A stretch of 51,621 nt of DNA, from positions 1 through 51,621 of the forward strand of contig CATLGW010000016.1 of assembly GCA_949948715.1 (NCBI GenBank). The letters are read 5' to 3'. The first letter of the stretch is position 1. Every line of letters begins with the position of its first letter. The position numbers and the translations under genes are program-made. Of the stretch, positions 33,800-42,805 are shown in pieces. The notes beneath the pieces are model-generated. The model had not been told where the DNA came from. It did no database searches and saw only the letters and a program-made list of their open reading frames with translations. The stretch comes from an uncultured Lachnospiraceae bacterium (GTDB lineage: Bacteria > Bacillota > Clostridia > Lachnospirales > Lachnospiraceae).

Positions 33800-34174
33800 A
33801 TGAAAAATTATACCATCACCGTAAACGGAAACGTATATGACGTAACAGTGGAGGAGGGAGCTTCCACCGGCGCGCCTGTGGCGGCAAAGGCTCCCGCGGC
33901 TCCCAAGGCAGCGCCCAAGGCCGCTCCTGCCGCAGCTCCCAAGGCATCCGGCGCGGCAGGCGGCGTGAAGATCGAGGCCGGCGCAGCCGGAAAGGTGTTC
34001 AAGATTGAGGCCAATGTGGGACAGGCTGTGAAAAAGGGAGACGCTGTGGTTATCATTGAAGCCATGAAGATGGAGATCCCCGTTGTGGCGCCTCAGGATG
34101 GTACTGTGGCAAGTATCGAGGTGGCAGTGGGAGACGCGATCGAGGCCGGCGCTCTGCTTGCGACCTTAAACTAA
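33800..34174 (+). CDS. Biotin carboxyl carrier protein of the decarboxylase
   Basis: A 124-residue protein. A short N-terminal segment (KNYTITVNGNVYDVTVEE) is followed by an Ala/Pro/Lys-rich swinging linker (about 22-55) and a biotinyl domain with EAMKME. Lys90 is the biotin site. It should carry CO2 between the carboxyltransferase subunits and the membrane beta subunit. GGAGGAATGAAAA precedes the ATG. The biotin domain is absent from the neighbouring OadA-like protein, which explains a separate carrier. Confidence 0.95.
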   Translation: MKNYTITVNGNVYDVTVEEGASTGAPVAAKAPAAPKAAPKAAPAAAPKASGAAGGVKIEAGAAGKVFKIEANVGQAVKKGDAVVIIEAMKMEIPVVAPQDGTVASIEVAVGDAIEAGALLATLN

Positions 34175-34222
34175 TCAGAAATTGATTAAAACTAAGGCAA
34201 AACAGAGCAAGGAGGTTAAAAA

Positions 34223-35374
34223 ATGGATTATATCTTTTCTACGCTGAGCAATCTGGTGCATCAGACAGCATTTTTCAATCTGACTGTGGGAAATTATATC
34301 ATGATCGCCGTTGCCTGCATTTTCCTTTATTTAGCTATCCGCCATGAGTTTGAGCCGCTGCTTTTGGTTCCCATCGCATTCGGTATGCTGTTGGTAAATA
34401 TTTATCCCGACATCATGCTGCATCCGGAGGATTCGGCCAACGGCGCGGGCGGATTGCTGTACTATTTTTACGAGTTGGACGAGCTGGCGATTTTGCCCTC
34501 CCTGATCTTTATGGGCGTGGGAGCCATGACGGATTTCGGCCCCCTGATCGCCAATCCCAAGAGCTTTCTTTTGGGTGCGGCGGCGCAGTTCGGCATTTTT
34601 GCGGCTTATTTCGGAGCCATCGCGTTGGGCTTTAACGACAAGGCGGCGGCGGCCATCTCCATTATCGGCGGCGCTGACGGCCCCACCTCCATCTTTTTGG
34701 CGGGAAAGCTTGCGCAGACCGCAATCCTGGGGCCTATTGCGGTGGCGGCGTACTCCTATATGTCGCTGGTGCCCATTATCCAGCCCCCTATCATGAAGCT
34801 GTTTACCTCCGAGAAGGAGAGAAAGATTAAGATGGGCCAGCTTCGCCCCGTGTCCAAGCTGGAGAAGATTCTGTTCCCCATCGTTGTTACCATCGTGGTA
34901 TGTCTGATCCTTCCCACCACCGCTCCTTTGGTAGGTATGCTGATGCTGGGCAATCTGTTCCGGGAGTCCGGCGTGGTGAGACAGCTCACAGAGACCGCTT
35001 CCAACGCTTTGATGTATATCGTGGTAATCCTGCTGGGCACTTCCGTGGGAGCCACCACCAGCGCGGAGGCATTCTTAAACTGGGATACCATCAAGATCGT
35101 TATCCTGGGCCTGATCGCCTTTATGTTCGGCACGGCGGCGGGTGTGCTGTTCGGTAAGCTGATGTGTATTGCCACCAGAGGAAAGGTGAACCCGCTAATC
35201 GGTTCCGCAGGCGTTTCCGCAGTGCCCATGGCGGCCAGAGTGTCCCAGAAGGTGGGCGCGGAGGCGGATCCCACCAACTTCCTTCTCATGCATGCCATGG
35301 GTCCCAATGTGGCGGGCGTGATCGGAACGGCGGTGGCCGCAGGTACCTTCATGGCTATCTTCGGAGTATTTTGA
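34223..35374 (+). CDS. oadB: Na+-translocating decarboxylase beta subunit
   Basis: A 383-residue, about 10-TM protein that decarboxylates carboxybiotin and pumps Na+ outward. The diagnostic re-entrant segment [15 protein letters not shown] contains the aspartate needed for Na+ coupling in this family. [20 protein letters not shown] and [20 protein letters not shown] near the C-terminus are also conserved. AAGGAGG lies upstream. Central gene of the operon. Confidence 0.95.
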   Translation: MDYIFSTLSNLVHQTAFFNLTVGNYIMIAVACIFLYLAIRHEFEPLLLVPIAFGMLLVNIYPDIMLHPEDSANGAGGLLYYFYELDELAILPSLIFMGVGAMTDFGPLIANPKSFLLGAAAQFGIFAAYFGAIALGFNDKAAAAISIIGGADGPTSIFLAGKLAQTAILGPIAVAAYSYMSLVPIIQPPIMKLFTSEKERKIKMGQLRPVSKLEKILFPIVVTIVVCLILPTTAPLVGMLMLGNLFRESGVVRQLTETASNALMYIVVILLGTSVGATTSAEAFLNWDTIKIVILGLIAFMFGTAAGVLFGKLMCIATRGKVNPLIGSAGVSAVPMAARVSQKVGAEADPTNFLLMHAMGPNVAGVIGTAVAAGTFMAIFGVF

Positions 35375-35461
35375 GGAGAGCAAAATTAAGCTGTACAGGT
35401 GCGGGCGGACCGCGTTGACAAAGGGGTCTGCCATATGAAAATAAATGGAGGAAAATCGTAA

Positions 35462-36889
35462 ATGTCAGAACAAGGAAAGAAACCGATCAAGATTACGGAA
35501 ACCGTTTTGCGTGACGCGCATCAGTCTCTGATTGCCACCAGAATGCCCACCGAGTTCATGCTTCCCATTATCGACAAGATGGACAAGGTCGGCTATCATT
35601 CGGTGGAGTGCTGGGGCGGTGCAACCTTCGATGCTTCCCTTCGTTTCCTGAAGGAGGATCCCTGGGACAGACTGAGGAAGCTGCGGGACGGATTTAAGAA
35701 TACCAAACTGCAGATGCTGTTCCGCGGACAGAATATCCTGGGCTACAGGCCCTATGCGGACGATGTGGTGGATTATTTCGTGCAGAAATCCATCTCCAAC
35801 GGCATCGATATCATCCGAATTTTTGACTGTCTCAACGACCTGCGCAATCTTCAGGAGGCAGTAAACGCCACCAACCGTTTTAAGAAGCAGGAGGGCAGAG
35901 GCCATGCGCAGGTAGCCCTGTCTTACACTTTGGGCGACGCTTACACCCTGGAGTACTGGACGGACACGGCCAAGAAGATCGAGGAGATGGGCGCGGATTC
36001 CATCTGTATCAAGGATATGGCCGGTCTGTTGGTTCCCTACAAGGCCACGGAGCTGATCTCCGCCATGAAGGCTGCCACCAAGCTGCCCATTCAGCTTCAC
36101 ACCCACTATACCTCCGGTGTGGCGGGTATGACTTATCTGAAGGCCGTGGAGGCCGGTGTGGACGTGATTGACACGGCTATGAGTCCCTTCTCCATGGGAA
36201 CCTCCCAGCCTGCTACCGAGGTGATGGTGGAGACCTTCAGGGGCACTCCCTATGACACCGGGTTTGATCAGAATCTCCTGGCAGATATCGCGGATTACTT
36301 CCGTCCCTATCAGGAGGAGTGCCTGAAGACCGGGCTGCTCAATCCCAAGGTAATGGGCGTGAACATCAAGACTCTGCTGTACCAGGTGCCCGGCGGTATG
36401 CTCTCCAATCTGGTGAGCCAGTTGAAGGAGCAGAATGCCGAGGACAAGTATTATCAGGTGCTGGAGGAGGTGCCCCGTGTCCGCAAGGATTTGGGCGAGC
36501 CCCCCTTGGTTACTCCTTCTTCCCAGATTGTGGGTACCCAGGCGGTGTTCAATGTACTGATGGGCGAGCGCTACAAGGTTGCCACCAAGGAGACCAAGGG
36601 AATGCTGCGAGGCGAGTATGGCCAGACCGTAAAGCCCATGAGCCAGGAGGTCATCGACAAGGTTATTCCCGGAGAGAAGCGGATTACCTGCCGCTATGCG
36701 GATACCATCGAGAACGAGCTCTCCAAGCTGGAGGACGAGATGAAGGAGTGGAAGCAGCAGGATGAGGACGTGCTGAGCTATGCGCTGTTCCCTCAGGTTG
36801 CCACGGACTTCTTTAAATATCGTCAGGCGCAGCAGGAGAAGGTGGATATGACCCAGGCGGACACCAAGACCGGGGCTTATCCCGTATAA
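35462..36889 (+). CDS. oadA: Oxaloacetate decarboxylase / pyruvate carboxyltransferase subunit, OadA-like
   Basis: A 475-residue carboxyltransferase of the pyruvate-carboxylase-B/OadA family. ETVLRDAHQSLIATRM holds the metal Asp, FRGQNILGYRPYADDVV and FDCLNDLRNL are conserved, KDMAGLL gives the catalytic Lys region and HTHYTSG the metal histidines. A C-terminal PYC/OADA helical domain follows, but no biotinyl domain; the carrier is a separate gene. It transfers CO2 between oxaloacetate/pyruvate and biotin. With the MmdA-like subunit in the same operon it could form a transcarboxylase or a dual-substrate Na+ pump. GGAGGAAAATCGTA precedes the ATG. Confidence 0.92.
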   Translation: MSEQGKKPIKITETVLRDAHQSLIATRMPTEFMLPIIDKMDKVGYHSVECWGGATFDASLRFLKEDPWDRLRKLRDGFKNTKLQMLFRGQNILGYRPYADDVVDYFVQKSISNGIDIIRIFDCLNDLRNLQEAVNATNRFKKQEGRGHAQVALSYTLGDAYTLEYWTDTAKKIEEMGADSICIKDMAGLLVPYKATELISAMKAATKLPIQLHTHYTSGVAGMTYLKAVEAGVDVIDTAMSPFSMGTSQPATEVMVETFRGTPYDTGFDQNLLADIADYFRPYQEECLKTGLLNPKVMGVNIKTLLYQVPGGMLSNLVSQLKEQNAEDKYYQVLEEVPRVRKDLGEPPLVTPSSQIVGTQAVFNVLMGERYKVATKETKGMLRGEYGQTVKPMSQEVIDKVIPGEKRITCRYADTIENELSKLEDEMKEWKQQDEDVLSYALFPQVATDFFKYRQAQQEKVDMTQADTKTGAYPV

Positions 36890-36926
36890 GATTTTACGGC
36901 TCAGCTTTGCTGAACCTATACAAGCT

Positions 36927-36953
36927 GGAAGAATGGCCCGGTGCGATTCTTCC
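36927..36953 (+). other. Stem-loop in the oadA 3' UTR
   Basis: GGAAGAAT (36927-36934) and ATTCTTCC (36946-36953) form a perfect 8-bp stem without a T-run, just before the terminator of the operon. Confidence 0.45.
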
Positions 36954-36963
36954 GGGATGACGT

Positions 36964-37003
36964 CAGGCGGCGGATTCGTTGAGAGTTCGCCGCCTGTTTT
37001 TTT
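36964..37003 (+). terminator. Terminator of the decarboxylase operon
   Basis: CAGGCGGCG (36964-36972) and CGCCGCCTG (36988-36996) form a perfect 9-bp stem followed by seven T. The remaining gap to 37118 shows no gene. Confidence 0.9.
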
Positions 37004-37118
37004 GTCGATAGGTATGCTTTCCCGGTTTGCTTTGGCAGGCCGCGGTTTCGGGATTGAATCGCGGAAATCGCCGTAACTGACGGTTAATAAAAATGAATAA
37101 AAGTTAAGAGCCGTTCCA

Positions 37119-37169
37119 TTGTGATTCTGTGGCACCTTTGTTAAGATAGAAATGACAAAGCGCTTTGTC
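37119..37169 (+). promoter_or_regulatory. Promoter and palindromic operator of the XRE gene
   Basis: TTGTGA (37119-37124) and TAAGAT (37142-37147) are 17 bp apart. GACAAAGCGCTTTGTC (37154-37169), a perfect 16-bp palindrome, covers the start site, an ideal place for repression, possibly by the downstream XRE protein itself. Confidence 0.6.
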
Positions 37170-37209
37170 CAACTGTCAACCCATGTAACATAAAAACGGA
37201 GGAAACAAA

Positions 37210-38271
37210 ATGCAGATTGGAGAAGTGATTCGCAAATACCGCACGGAGAAAAAGCTGACCCAGGAGGAGATGGCCAACCGCCTGGGGGTCACCGCGCCTG
37301 CGGTGAATAAATGGGAGAGAGGAGTGAGCCAGCCGGATATCGGGCTGCTTTCTCCTATCGCCAGACTCCTCGGAATCAACCCGGACACCCTGCTGTCCTT
37401 TCAAGAGTCTCTGACCCAGGAGGAGATAAACGGGATTATAAAGGACCTGGACCGGCAGTTTGAGGAGAAAACCTTTGGAGAGGTGTTTTGCGCCGCAGAG
37501 GATTTGATACACAGATATCCCGACAGCCATTGGCTGATATGGCAGCTTGCGGTAATACTGTATGCCAGATGCAGCTTGGAGGGGGAGAAGGTGTGGGAAG
37601 AATACCGGGACCGCATCGTGGGATGGTATATCCGGGTTTTGGACAGCGGCGACGCCCAACTGGTGAGGAACGCGGCCGACTCACTGTTTCAGCACTATAT
37701 GAGGACACAGGAATATGAGAAGGCCCAGCCTTATATCAATTATTTTTCAGGGGAGAGTCCGGAGTGCAAAAGGAAGCAGGCGGAAGTGTACGGCCGGACG
37801 GGACACAGGGAGGAAAGCTATCGGATGTACGAGGAAATTTTGTTCCAGGAATATCAGATGTTGTACTTCGTGTTAAGCAGCCTGTATTTGATGGCCCTGG
37901 AGGACGGGGAAACGGAAAAGGCGCGGATGTGGGTGGAAAAGGAGAGCGGGCTGGCGAAGCTTTTTGAGATGGGGATCTATCACCAGGAAGCCTGCCGGCT
38001 GGACTTGGCAGTGCGGGAGAGGGATGAAGAGCGGACCCTCTCCATTGTCGGAGCGCTGCTGGGTTCTTTGGACGGGCTGACGGACTTTTCCCGGTCTGAG
38101 ATGTACGCTCACATGAAATTCGGCTCTCCGGAGCCGGAATTCGCGGGAAAGCTCAGAAAGAATCTGCTGAAGTCCTTCTGCGGGGAGGACACGCTTTCCT
38201 ATATGAAGGGTAACCCGGACTGGGAGAAGCTGATAGAGCATGAGGAAGCCGTATGTGGGGGAGAGACGTAA
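37210..38271 (+). CDS. XRE-family regulator with helical repeat C-terminus
   Basis: A 353-residue protein. The Cro/C1-type HTH is about residues 5-60 (LTQEEMANRLGVTAPAVNKWERGVSQPDI). The remainder is all-helical with TPR-like pairs (for example LVRNAADSLFQHYMRTQEYEKAQPYI and CKRKQAEVYGRTGHREESYRMYEEI), as in peptide- or stress-responsive regulators of Firmicutes. AACGGAGGAAACAAA precedes the ATG. A perfect palindrome at the promoter suggests autoregulation. The ligand is unknown. Confidence 0.85.
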   Translation: MQIGEVIRKYRTEKKLTQEEMANRLGVTAPAVNKWERGVSQPDIGLLSPIARLLGINPDTLLSFQESLTQEEINGIIKDLDRQFEEKTFGEVFCAAEDLIHRYPDSHWLIWQLAVILYARCSLEGEKVWEEYRDRIVGWYIRVLDSGDAQLVRNAADSLFQHYMRTQEYEKAQPYINYFSGESPECKRKQAEVYGRTGHREESYRMYEEILFQEYQMLYFVLSSLYLMALEDGETEKARMWVEKESGLAKLFEMGIYHQEACRLDLAVRERDEERTLSIVGALLGSLDGLTDFSRSEMYAHMKFGSPEPEFAGKLRKNLLKSFCGEDTLSYMKGNPDWEKLIEHEEAVCGGET

Positions 38272-38345
38272 TGCAGGATTCGGGGAAAATGACAAAAATT
38301 ACGAGCTTCTGTCGGAGAGATTTTGCAGGGAACAGAAAATGGCTC

Positions 38346-38390
38346 TTGACAACACCGGTGTCTACCAGCTAAAATAACAAGTGTTATAAT
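38346..38390 (+). promoter_or_regulatory. Promoter region with two dyads before the TetR gene
   Basis: TTGACA (38346-38351) is followed after 18 bp by TAAAAT (38370-38375). ACACCGGTGT (38352-38361), a perfect palindrome, fills the spacer. ATAACA-AG-TGTTAT (38374-38387) is a second dyad overlapping a TATAAT (38385-38390). This layout suits autorepression by the TetR-type protein. Confidence 0.55.
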
Positions 38391-38458
38391 TTTTGCATCC
38401 GGATTAGAGAAGGACGGAGAAGCTATCGCAGGAAAACGGCAGCAGGGGAGGTGAAGTT

Positions 38459-39019
38459 ATGGCCCGCAAGGAGATTATTACCATTGACAAAATATTGGAT
38501 ACGGCCTTTGCCATGACCAGAGAGGAGGGCTTTGCCAATGTCACAGCCAGAAAGGTGGCGGCCAGAGCCGGTTGCTCCACCCAGCCGATTTTCAGAATCT
38601 ATAAAAACATGGAGGAGTTGTGGAACGCGGTTTTCCTGAAGGCGGCGGATTTTTTCCAGGACTATTACAATGTCTATCCCAGGATGGGCAAGACGCCCTT
38701 CACCAATCTGGGAATGGCATATATAGCTTTCGCCAGGAGGGAGAGGCATCTATTCGAGCTGCTCTTTGCCTCCGGCGCCGGCCGGGGCAAGAGTATGTAC
38801 GAGCTCTTGAACGGGGACGGGGGCAATGTGGTATATGAGGTGAATCTGGCCAGGGTGGCCGGCTGCGCCGATCCGGGAGGCCTGTTTATGAGGATGTGGA
38901 TTTTTATCCACGGCGCGGCCTGTATGACTCTCACGGGAGACTATGATCTGACCGACGCAGAGACCAGGGAGCTTCTGGAGCGTTCCTACGAAGATTTTTC
39001 GGGCATACATAAAGGGTGA
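38459..39019 (+). CDS. TetR/AcrR-family regulator
   Basis: A 186-residue protein. The N-terminal HTH is about 8-55 (ILDTAFAMTREEGFANVTAR, KVAARAGCSTQPIFRIYKNM with the family-type recognition helix), followed by a helical ligand domain. CAGGGGAGGTGAAGTT lies before the ATG. No transporter is adjacent, so the target is uncertain; it may control itself through the palindromes at its promoter or the RpiR/BaiN genes that follow. Confidence 0.88.
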   Translation: MARKEIITIDKILDTAFAMTREEGFANVTARKVAARAGCSTQPIFRIYKNMEELWNAVFLKAADFFQDYYNVYPRMGKTPFTNLGMAYIAFARRERHLFELLFASGAGRGKSMYELLNGDGGNVVYEVNLARVAGCADPGGLFMRMWIFIHGAACMTLTGDYDLTDAETRELLERSYEDFSGIHKG

Positions 39020-39033
39020 GGAGCGTTTGAGGC

Positions 39034-39963
39034 ATGGAGAGGCAGTATGATGTTTTGAGCAGAATCCAGAACCGGTATGACAGAATGAGCAAGAGCCACA
39101 AGGTGATTGCCGGCTATATTCTGGAGCATTACGACCAGGCTGTGTTTATGACGGCCGCCAGGCTGGGGGAGACGCTGAGAATCAGCGAGTCCACGGTGGT
39201 GAGGTTTGCCTCGGGTCTGGACTACGAGGGATATCCTGAGTTTCAGAAGGCCCTGGAAGCCTGTGTTAGGGGCAAGCTCAGCAGCATACAGAAGATGGAC
39301 GCCAAATACGGCAGGAGCTCACAGTCGGAAATCCTGACTTCCGTGATCACGGCGGATATAGAAAAACTTCATCACACCATACAGAACCTGGATCCGGCCG
39401 CCTTTGAGACCGCGGTTTCCATTATTCTGGAGGCGGAGTCCATCTATATCATGGGACTGAGAAGCAATGAGCCCCTGGCCGCCTTTCTCCACTTCTATCT
39501 GAACATGGTTAGAGGAAACGTGGTGTTAATCAATACCACCAGCGTCACGGAGACCTTTGAGCAGATGATACGCATCAGCGAGAAGGACTGCTTTGTGGGC
39601 ATCAGCTTTCCCAGGTATTCCATGCGCACGCTAAAAGCCATGGAATTTGCCAACGACAGGAATGCGAAGGTGATCGCCGTCACCGACACGGTGCATTCCC
39701 CCATGAATCTGTATTCCTCCTGCAATCTCTTTGCCAGAAGCGACATGGTGTCCATTGTGGACTCCCTGGTGGCGCCCCTAAGCGTGATCAATGCCCTGGT
39801 GGTGGCGCTGTGTCTGAAATGCCCCCAGGATGTGAAGCGGAACCTGGAGATGTTGGAGGGGGCATGGAACAATTACCAGGTGTATTTGAACGACGAAATA
39901 GACTTTATCAATAACGAACCTATATTAAACTATTCTTTGAGAAGACAGGACGACGAAAGATAG
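39034..39963 (+). CDS. MurR/RpiR-family regulator (HTH + SIS)
   Basis: A 309-residue regulator. The HTH_6 domain is about 1-78 (YDRMSKSHKVIAGYILEHYD, LGETLRISESTVVRFASGLD). The SIS sugar-phosphate-binding domain is about 110-240 (SIYIMGLRSNEPLAAFLHFY, CFVGISFPRYS, VIAVTDTVHSP). Such proteins sense phosphosugars. The gene begins 14 bp after the TetR gene and ends 1 bp before the BaiN-like gene, so it may be read with both. The regulated sugar pathway is not in view. Confidence 0.9.
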   Translation: MERQYDVLSRIQNRYDRMSKSHKVIAGYILEHYDQAVFMTAARLGETLRISESTVVRFASGLDYEGYPEFQKALEACVRGKLSSIQKMDAKYGRSSQSEILTSVITADIEKLHHTIQNLDPAAFETAVSIILEAESIYIMGLRSNEPLAAFLHFYLNMVRGNVVLINTTSVTETFEQMIRISEKDCFVGISFPRYSMRTLKAMEFANDRNAKVIAVTDTVHSPMNLYSSCNLFARSDMVSIVDSLVAPLSVINALVVALCLKCPQDVKRNLEMLEGAWNNYQVYLNDEIDFINNEPILNYSLRRQDDER

Positions 39964-41229
39964 ATGCGGAAGGTGATTGTGATTGGCGGCGGAGCCGCAG
40001 GGATGATGGCCGCCGTCGCCGGGGCCGGCGCCGGCGACAGGGTGCTCTTGCTGGAGAAAAACGAGAAGCTGGGGAAAAAGCTGTACATCACGGGTAAGGG
40101 ACGCTGCAATGTGACCAACGGGGCGGGACGGGAGGCGCTGCTCTCCCATGTGTGTACCAACAAAAAGTTTCTGTACAGCGCCCTGGACCGGTTTGACAAC
40201 CTGGCGTTAATGCGCTTTCTGGAGGAGGCGGGATGTCCCCTTAAGACGGAAAGAGGGGAGCGGGTGTTTCCGGTGTCGGACCACTCCTCGGACGTGATTG
40301 CCGCCCTGCAGAGGGAGCTGAAAAGGCGGGGGGTTGAGGTGAGGCTTTTTGCGGAGGTGGAGGCGCTGGAGACGGAGCCTTTACCCGAAGAGGAGAGGGA
40401 GGGGAAGAAGAAACGTTTTCATTCCCGCATTCTGGGCGTAAGGTTACGGGACGGACAGAGGATTTCGGCGGATAAATGCATTGTCTGCACCGGGGGACTC
40501 TCATATCCCTCCACCGGTTCCACGGGTGACGGATATCGTTTCGCCAGGGAGACGGGGCATGGGATGACGGAGCTTTCGCCTGCGCTGGTGCCTCTAAAGA
40601 CGCGGGAGAGCTGGTGCGCGGAGCTGATGGGACTTTCTCTGAGGAATGTCTCCCTGCGCATGACGGAGGGCAAAAGAGAGCTCTACAGAGGATTTGGTGA
40701 AATGCTTTTCACCCACTTCGGGGTCAGCGGTCCACTGGTGTTAAGCGCCAGCAGCTTTTATGGAAAACGAAAAAGCGACGATGTGAAATTGTACATCGAC
40801 TTGAAACCCGCTCTGGACGAGGCACAGCTTGACAGGCGGCTTCTGAGGGATTTCGAGGGGCAGAAGAATAAATTGTTCAAAAACGCCCTGGGCGGTCTGC
40901 TGCCGGGCAAACTGATACCGGTGGCGGTGCGTCTGTCGGGCATACATCCGGACAGGCAGGTGAACGAGATCACCCGGGAGGAGAGGCGGAGACTGGCGGA
41001 ACTGTTAAAGGGGCTGTCTCTTTCCGTGTCAGGCACAAGGACCTTTGACGAGGCCGTGATCACCCGGGGAGGCGTTTCGGTGAAGGATATCAATCCCTCC
41101 ACCATGGAATCCAGGCTGGTGAAGGGGCTGTATTTTGCCGGCGAGGTGATGGATCTGGATGCCATGACGGGAGGCTTTAATCTGCAGATTGCCTGGTCTA
41201 CGGGATACCTGGCGGGATGGCAGGAATAG
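39964..41229 (+). CDS. NAD(P)/FAD-dependent oxidoreductase, HI0933/BaiN-like
   Basis: A 421-residue flavoprotein. The N-terminal dinucleotide-binding motif is VIGGGAAGMMAAVAGAGAGD, followed by LEKNEKLGKKLYITGKGRCN (family signature), CTGGLSYPSTGSTGDGYRFA and the C-terminal GLYFAGEVMDLDAMTGGFNL FAD-site segment. HI0933-like proteins include BaiN, implicated in bile-acid 7-dehydroxylation, but most members have unknown substrates and sit, as here, before cmk and ispH in Clostridia. It starts directly after the RpiR stop. No other bai genes are present, so a bile-acid role should not be assumed. Confidence 0.9.
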   Translation: MRKVIVIGGGAAGMMAAVAGAGAGDRVLLLEKNEKLGKKLYITGKGRCNVTNGAGREALLSHVCTNKKFLYSALDRFDNLALMRFLEEAGCPLKTERGERVFPVSDHSSDVIAALQRELKRRGVEVRLFAEVEALETEPLPEEEREGKKKRFHSRILGVRLRDGQRISADKCIVCTGGLSYPSTGSTGDGYRFARETGHGMTELSPALVPLKTRESWCAELMGLSLRNVSLRMTEGKRELYRGFGEMLFTHFGVSGPLVLSASSFYGKRKSDDVKLYIDLKPALDEAQLDRRLLRDFEGQKNKLFKNALGGLLPGKLIPVAVRLSGIHPDRQVNEITREERRRLAELLKGLSLSVSGTRTFDEAVITRGGVSVKDINPSTMESRLVKGLYFAGEVMDLDAMTGGFNLQIAWSTGYLAGWQE

Positions 41230-41261
41230 AAAATTTTGTTGCGGGAAAGGTATGGTATAGT

Positions 41262-41942
41262 ATGAGTTTTAATGTTGCGATTGACGGGCCCGCCGGGGCG
41301 GGCAAGAGCACCGTGGCCAGGGCGGTGGCAAAAAGCCTGGGACTGATCTATGTGGATACGGGAGCCATGTACCGGGCCATAGCTCTCTTTATGCTGCGGG
41401 AAAAGGTGGACGGGAAGGACGAGGAGGCCGTGAGCGCAAAGTGTCGTGAGGCGGACGTCACCATCCGCTACGAAAACGGCGAACAAGTGGTGTATTTGAA
41501 CGGGGAGAATGTCAACTCTTTCCTGCGCACGGAGGAGGTCAGCGGGGCTACCTCCGTGGTCAGCGTACAGCCGGCGGTGCGGGAGAAGATGGTGGCTCTG
41601 CAGCAGAAGCTGGCAGAGAGCGGCTGCGTCATGGACGGAAGGGATATCGGCACCTGCGTTCTGCCCGATGCCCGGGTGAAGATTTATCTCACCGCCAGCA
41701 GCGAGGTTCGGGCAAAGAGGCGTTTTGACGAGCTGAAGAACAAGGGTGAGAGCTGTGATCTGGAGCAGATCAGGGCAGATATCGAGGAGAGAGATTACCG
41801 GGATATGCACAGGGCGGTGTCTCCCCTTAAGCAGGCAAAGGACGCTGTGCTCTTGGACAGCTCCGAAATGACGGTCTCCCAGGTCATAGAGCGCATTTTG
41901 GAAATTTGTGCCGACGCCGGGGTGAAAGGGACAGGCCTATGA
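41262..41942 (+). CDS. cmk: Cytidylate kinase
   Basis: Phosphorylates CMP/dCMP with ATP. A 226-residue P-loop kinase with GPAGAGKST (9-17), VDTGAMYRA, the substrate segment DGRDIGTCVLPDA and the lid RAKRRFDELKNKG. The ATG at 41262 gives the usual MSFNVAIDG start; the frame opening at 41217 overlaps the oxidoreductase gene. The stop overlaps the ispH ATG (ATGA). Confidence 0.97.
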   Translation: MSFNVAIDGPAGAGKSTVARAVAKSLGLIYVDTGAMYRAIALFMLREKVDGKDEEAVSAKCREADVTIRYENGEQVVYLNGENVNSFLRTEEVSGATSVVSVQPAVREKMVALQQKLAESGCVMDGRDIGTCVLPDARVKIYLTASSEVRAKRRFDELKNKGESCDLEQIRADIEERDYRDMHRAVSPLKQAKDAVLLDSSEMTVSQVIERILEICADAGVKGTGL

Positions 41943-42805
41943 CGGAGGTGAGGCTGGCGGAGTGCGCGGGGTTTTGTTTTGGAGTCAGGCGCGCGGTGGA
42001 TACGGTGTATGAACAGCTGGGAACCGGGAAAACTATCTATACCTATGGCCCTATTGTCCACAACGGGGAGGTTGTGCGCGAGCTGGAGGAGCGCGGCGTG
42101 CGCGTGATACAAAACAGGGAGGAGCTCCTTGGGATGTCTCCCGGAGCGTCCCGGGAGGAGGCAGTGATCATACGGGCTCACGGAGTGCCCAGAGAAATCT
42201 GTGAAATTCTTGAGAGCAAGGGCTTTGCCTGTGTGGACGCCACCTGTCCCTTTGTCAAGAAAATTCACCGCATTGTGGAGCGGGAGAGCAGGGCCGGCAG
42301 ACATATCGTCATAGTGGGAGACCCCAGACACCCCGAGGTGGAGGGGATCAGAGGCTGGTGCGACGGACCCGCCACGGTGGTGGAAAACGCCGAGGAAGCC
42401 CGCAATTTCGCCCTTTCCGAGGGATGTGAGTTATGCATTGTCTCTCAAACGACATTTAATTACAATAAATTTCAAGATATAGTTGAAATTTTCCAGAAAA
42501 AAGGTTACAATAATAATATTGTAAACACTATCTGCAATGCCACAGAGGAAAGGCAGCGATCTGCCAGGGCCATTGCAGCGGAAGCTGACGTAATGATCGT
42601 GATAGGAGGGAAGCACAGTTCCAATACAAGAAAGCTGTATGAAATCTGCAGCAGGGAGTGTGCGAATACCTATTTTATACAGACACTGGATGACTTGCGT
42701 TTAGAACTGCCTAAAGCTGTCCGACTGGTGGGTATTACTGCGGGGGCTTCCACCCCGAACAAATTAATTGAGGAGGTTCAAAATTATGTCAGAATTAAAC
42801 TTTGA
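41939..42805 (+). CDS. ispH: 4-hydroxy-3-methylbut-2-enyl diphosphate reductase
   Basis: The last step of the MEP isoprenoid pathway, making IPP and DMAPP with a [4Fe-4S] cluster. The 288-residue length is complete. Cluster cysteines are visible in AGFCFGVRRAV (Cys13), DATCPFVKK and NTICNATEERQ. IRAHGVP, GDPRHPEVEGI and SQTTFNYNKF hold substrate-binding residues. The start at 41939 overlaps cmk by 4 bp, and the end overlaps rpsA by 20 bp in another frame. Many Clostridia carry an ispH-rpsA fusion; here they are separate but overlapping. Confidence 0.96.
   Translation: MTEVRLAECAGFCFGVRRAVDTVYEQLGTGKTIYTYGPIVHNGEVVRELEERGVRVIQNREELLGMSPGASREEAVIIRAHGVPREICEILESKGFACVDATCPFVKKIHRIVERESRAGRHIVIVGDPRHPEVEGIRGWCDGPATVVENAEEARNFALSEGCELCIVSQTTFNYNKFQDIVEIFQKKGYNNNIVNTICNATEERQRSARAIAAEADVMIVIGGKHSSNTRKLYEICSRECANTYFIQTLDDLRLELPKAVRLVGITAGASTPNKLIEEVQNYVRIKL

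Noticed and set aside
35465..37135. A 556-codon open frame on the minus strand opposite oadA
   Set aside because: It mirrors a strongly supported gene, has low-complexity Leu/His/Gly composition, no motifs and crosses the terminator; it is a codon-bias artefact of the opposite strand.
39964..41229. Bile-acid 7-dehydroxylation gene baiN
   Set aside because: The protein is in the HI0933/BaiN family, but no other bai gene is nearby and the cmk/ispH context is the general clostridial one.
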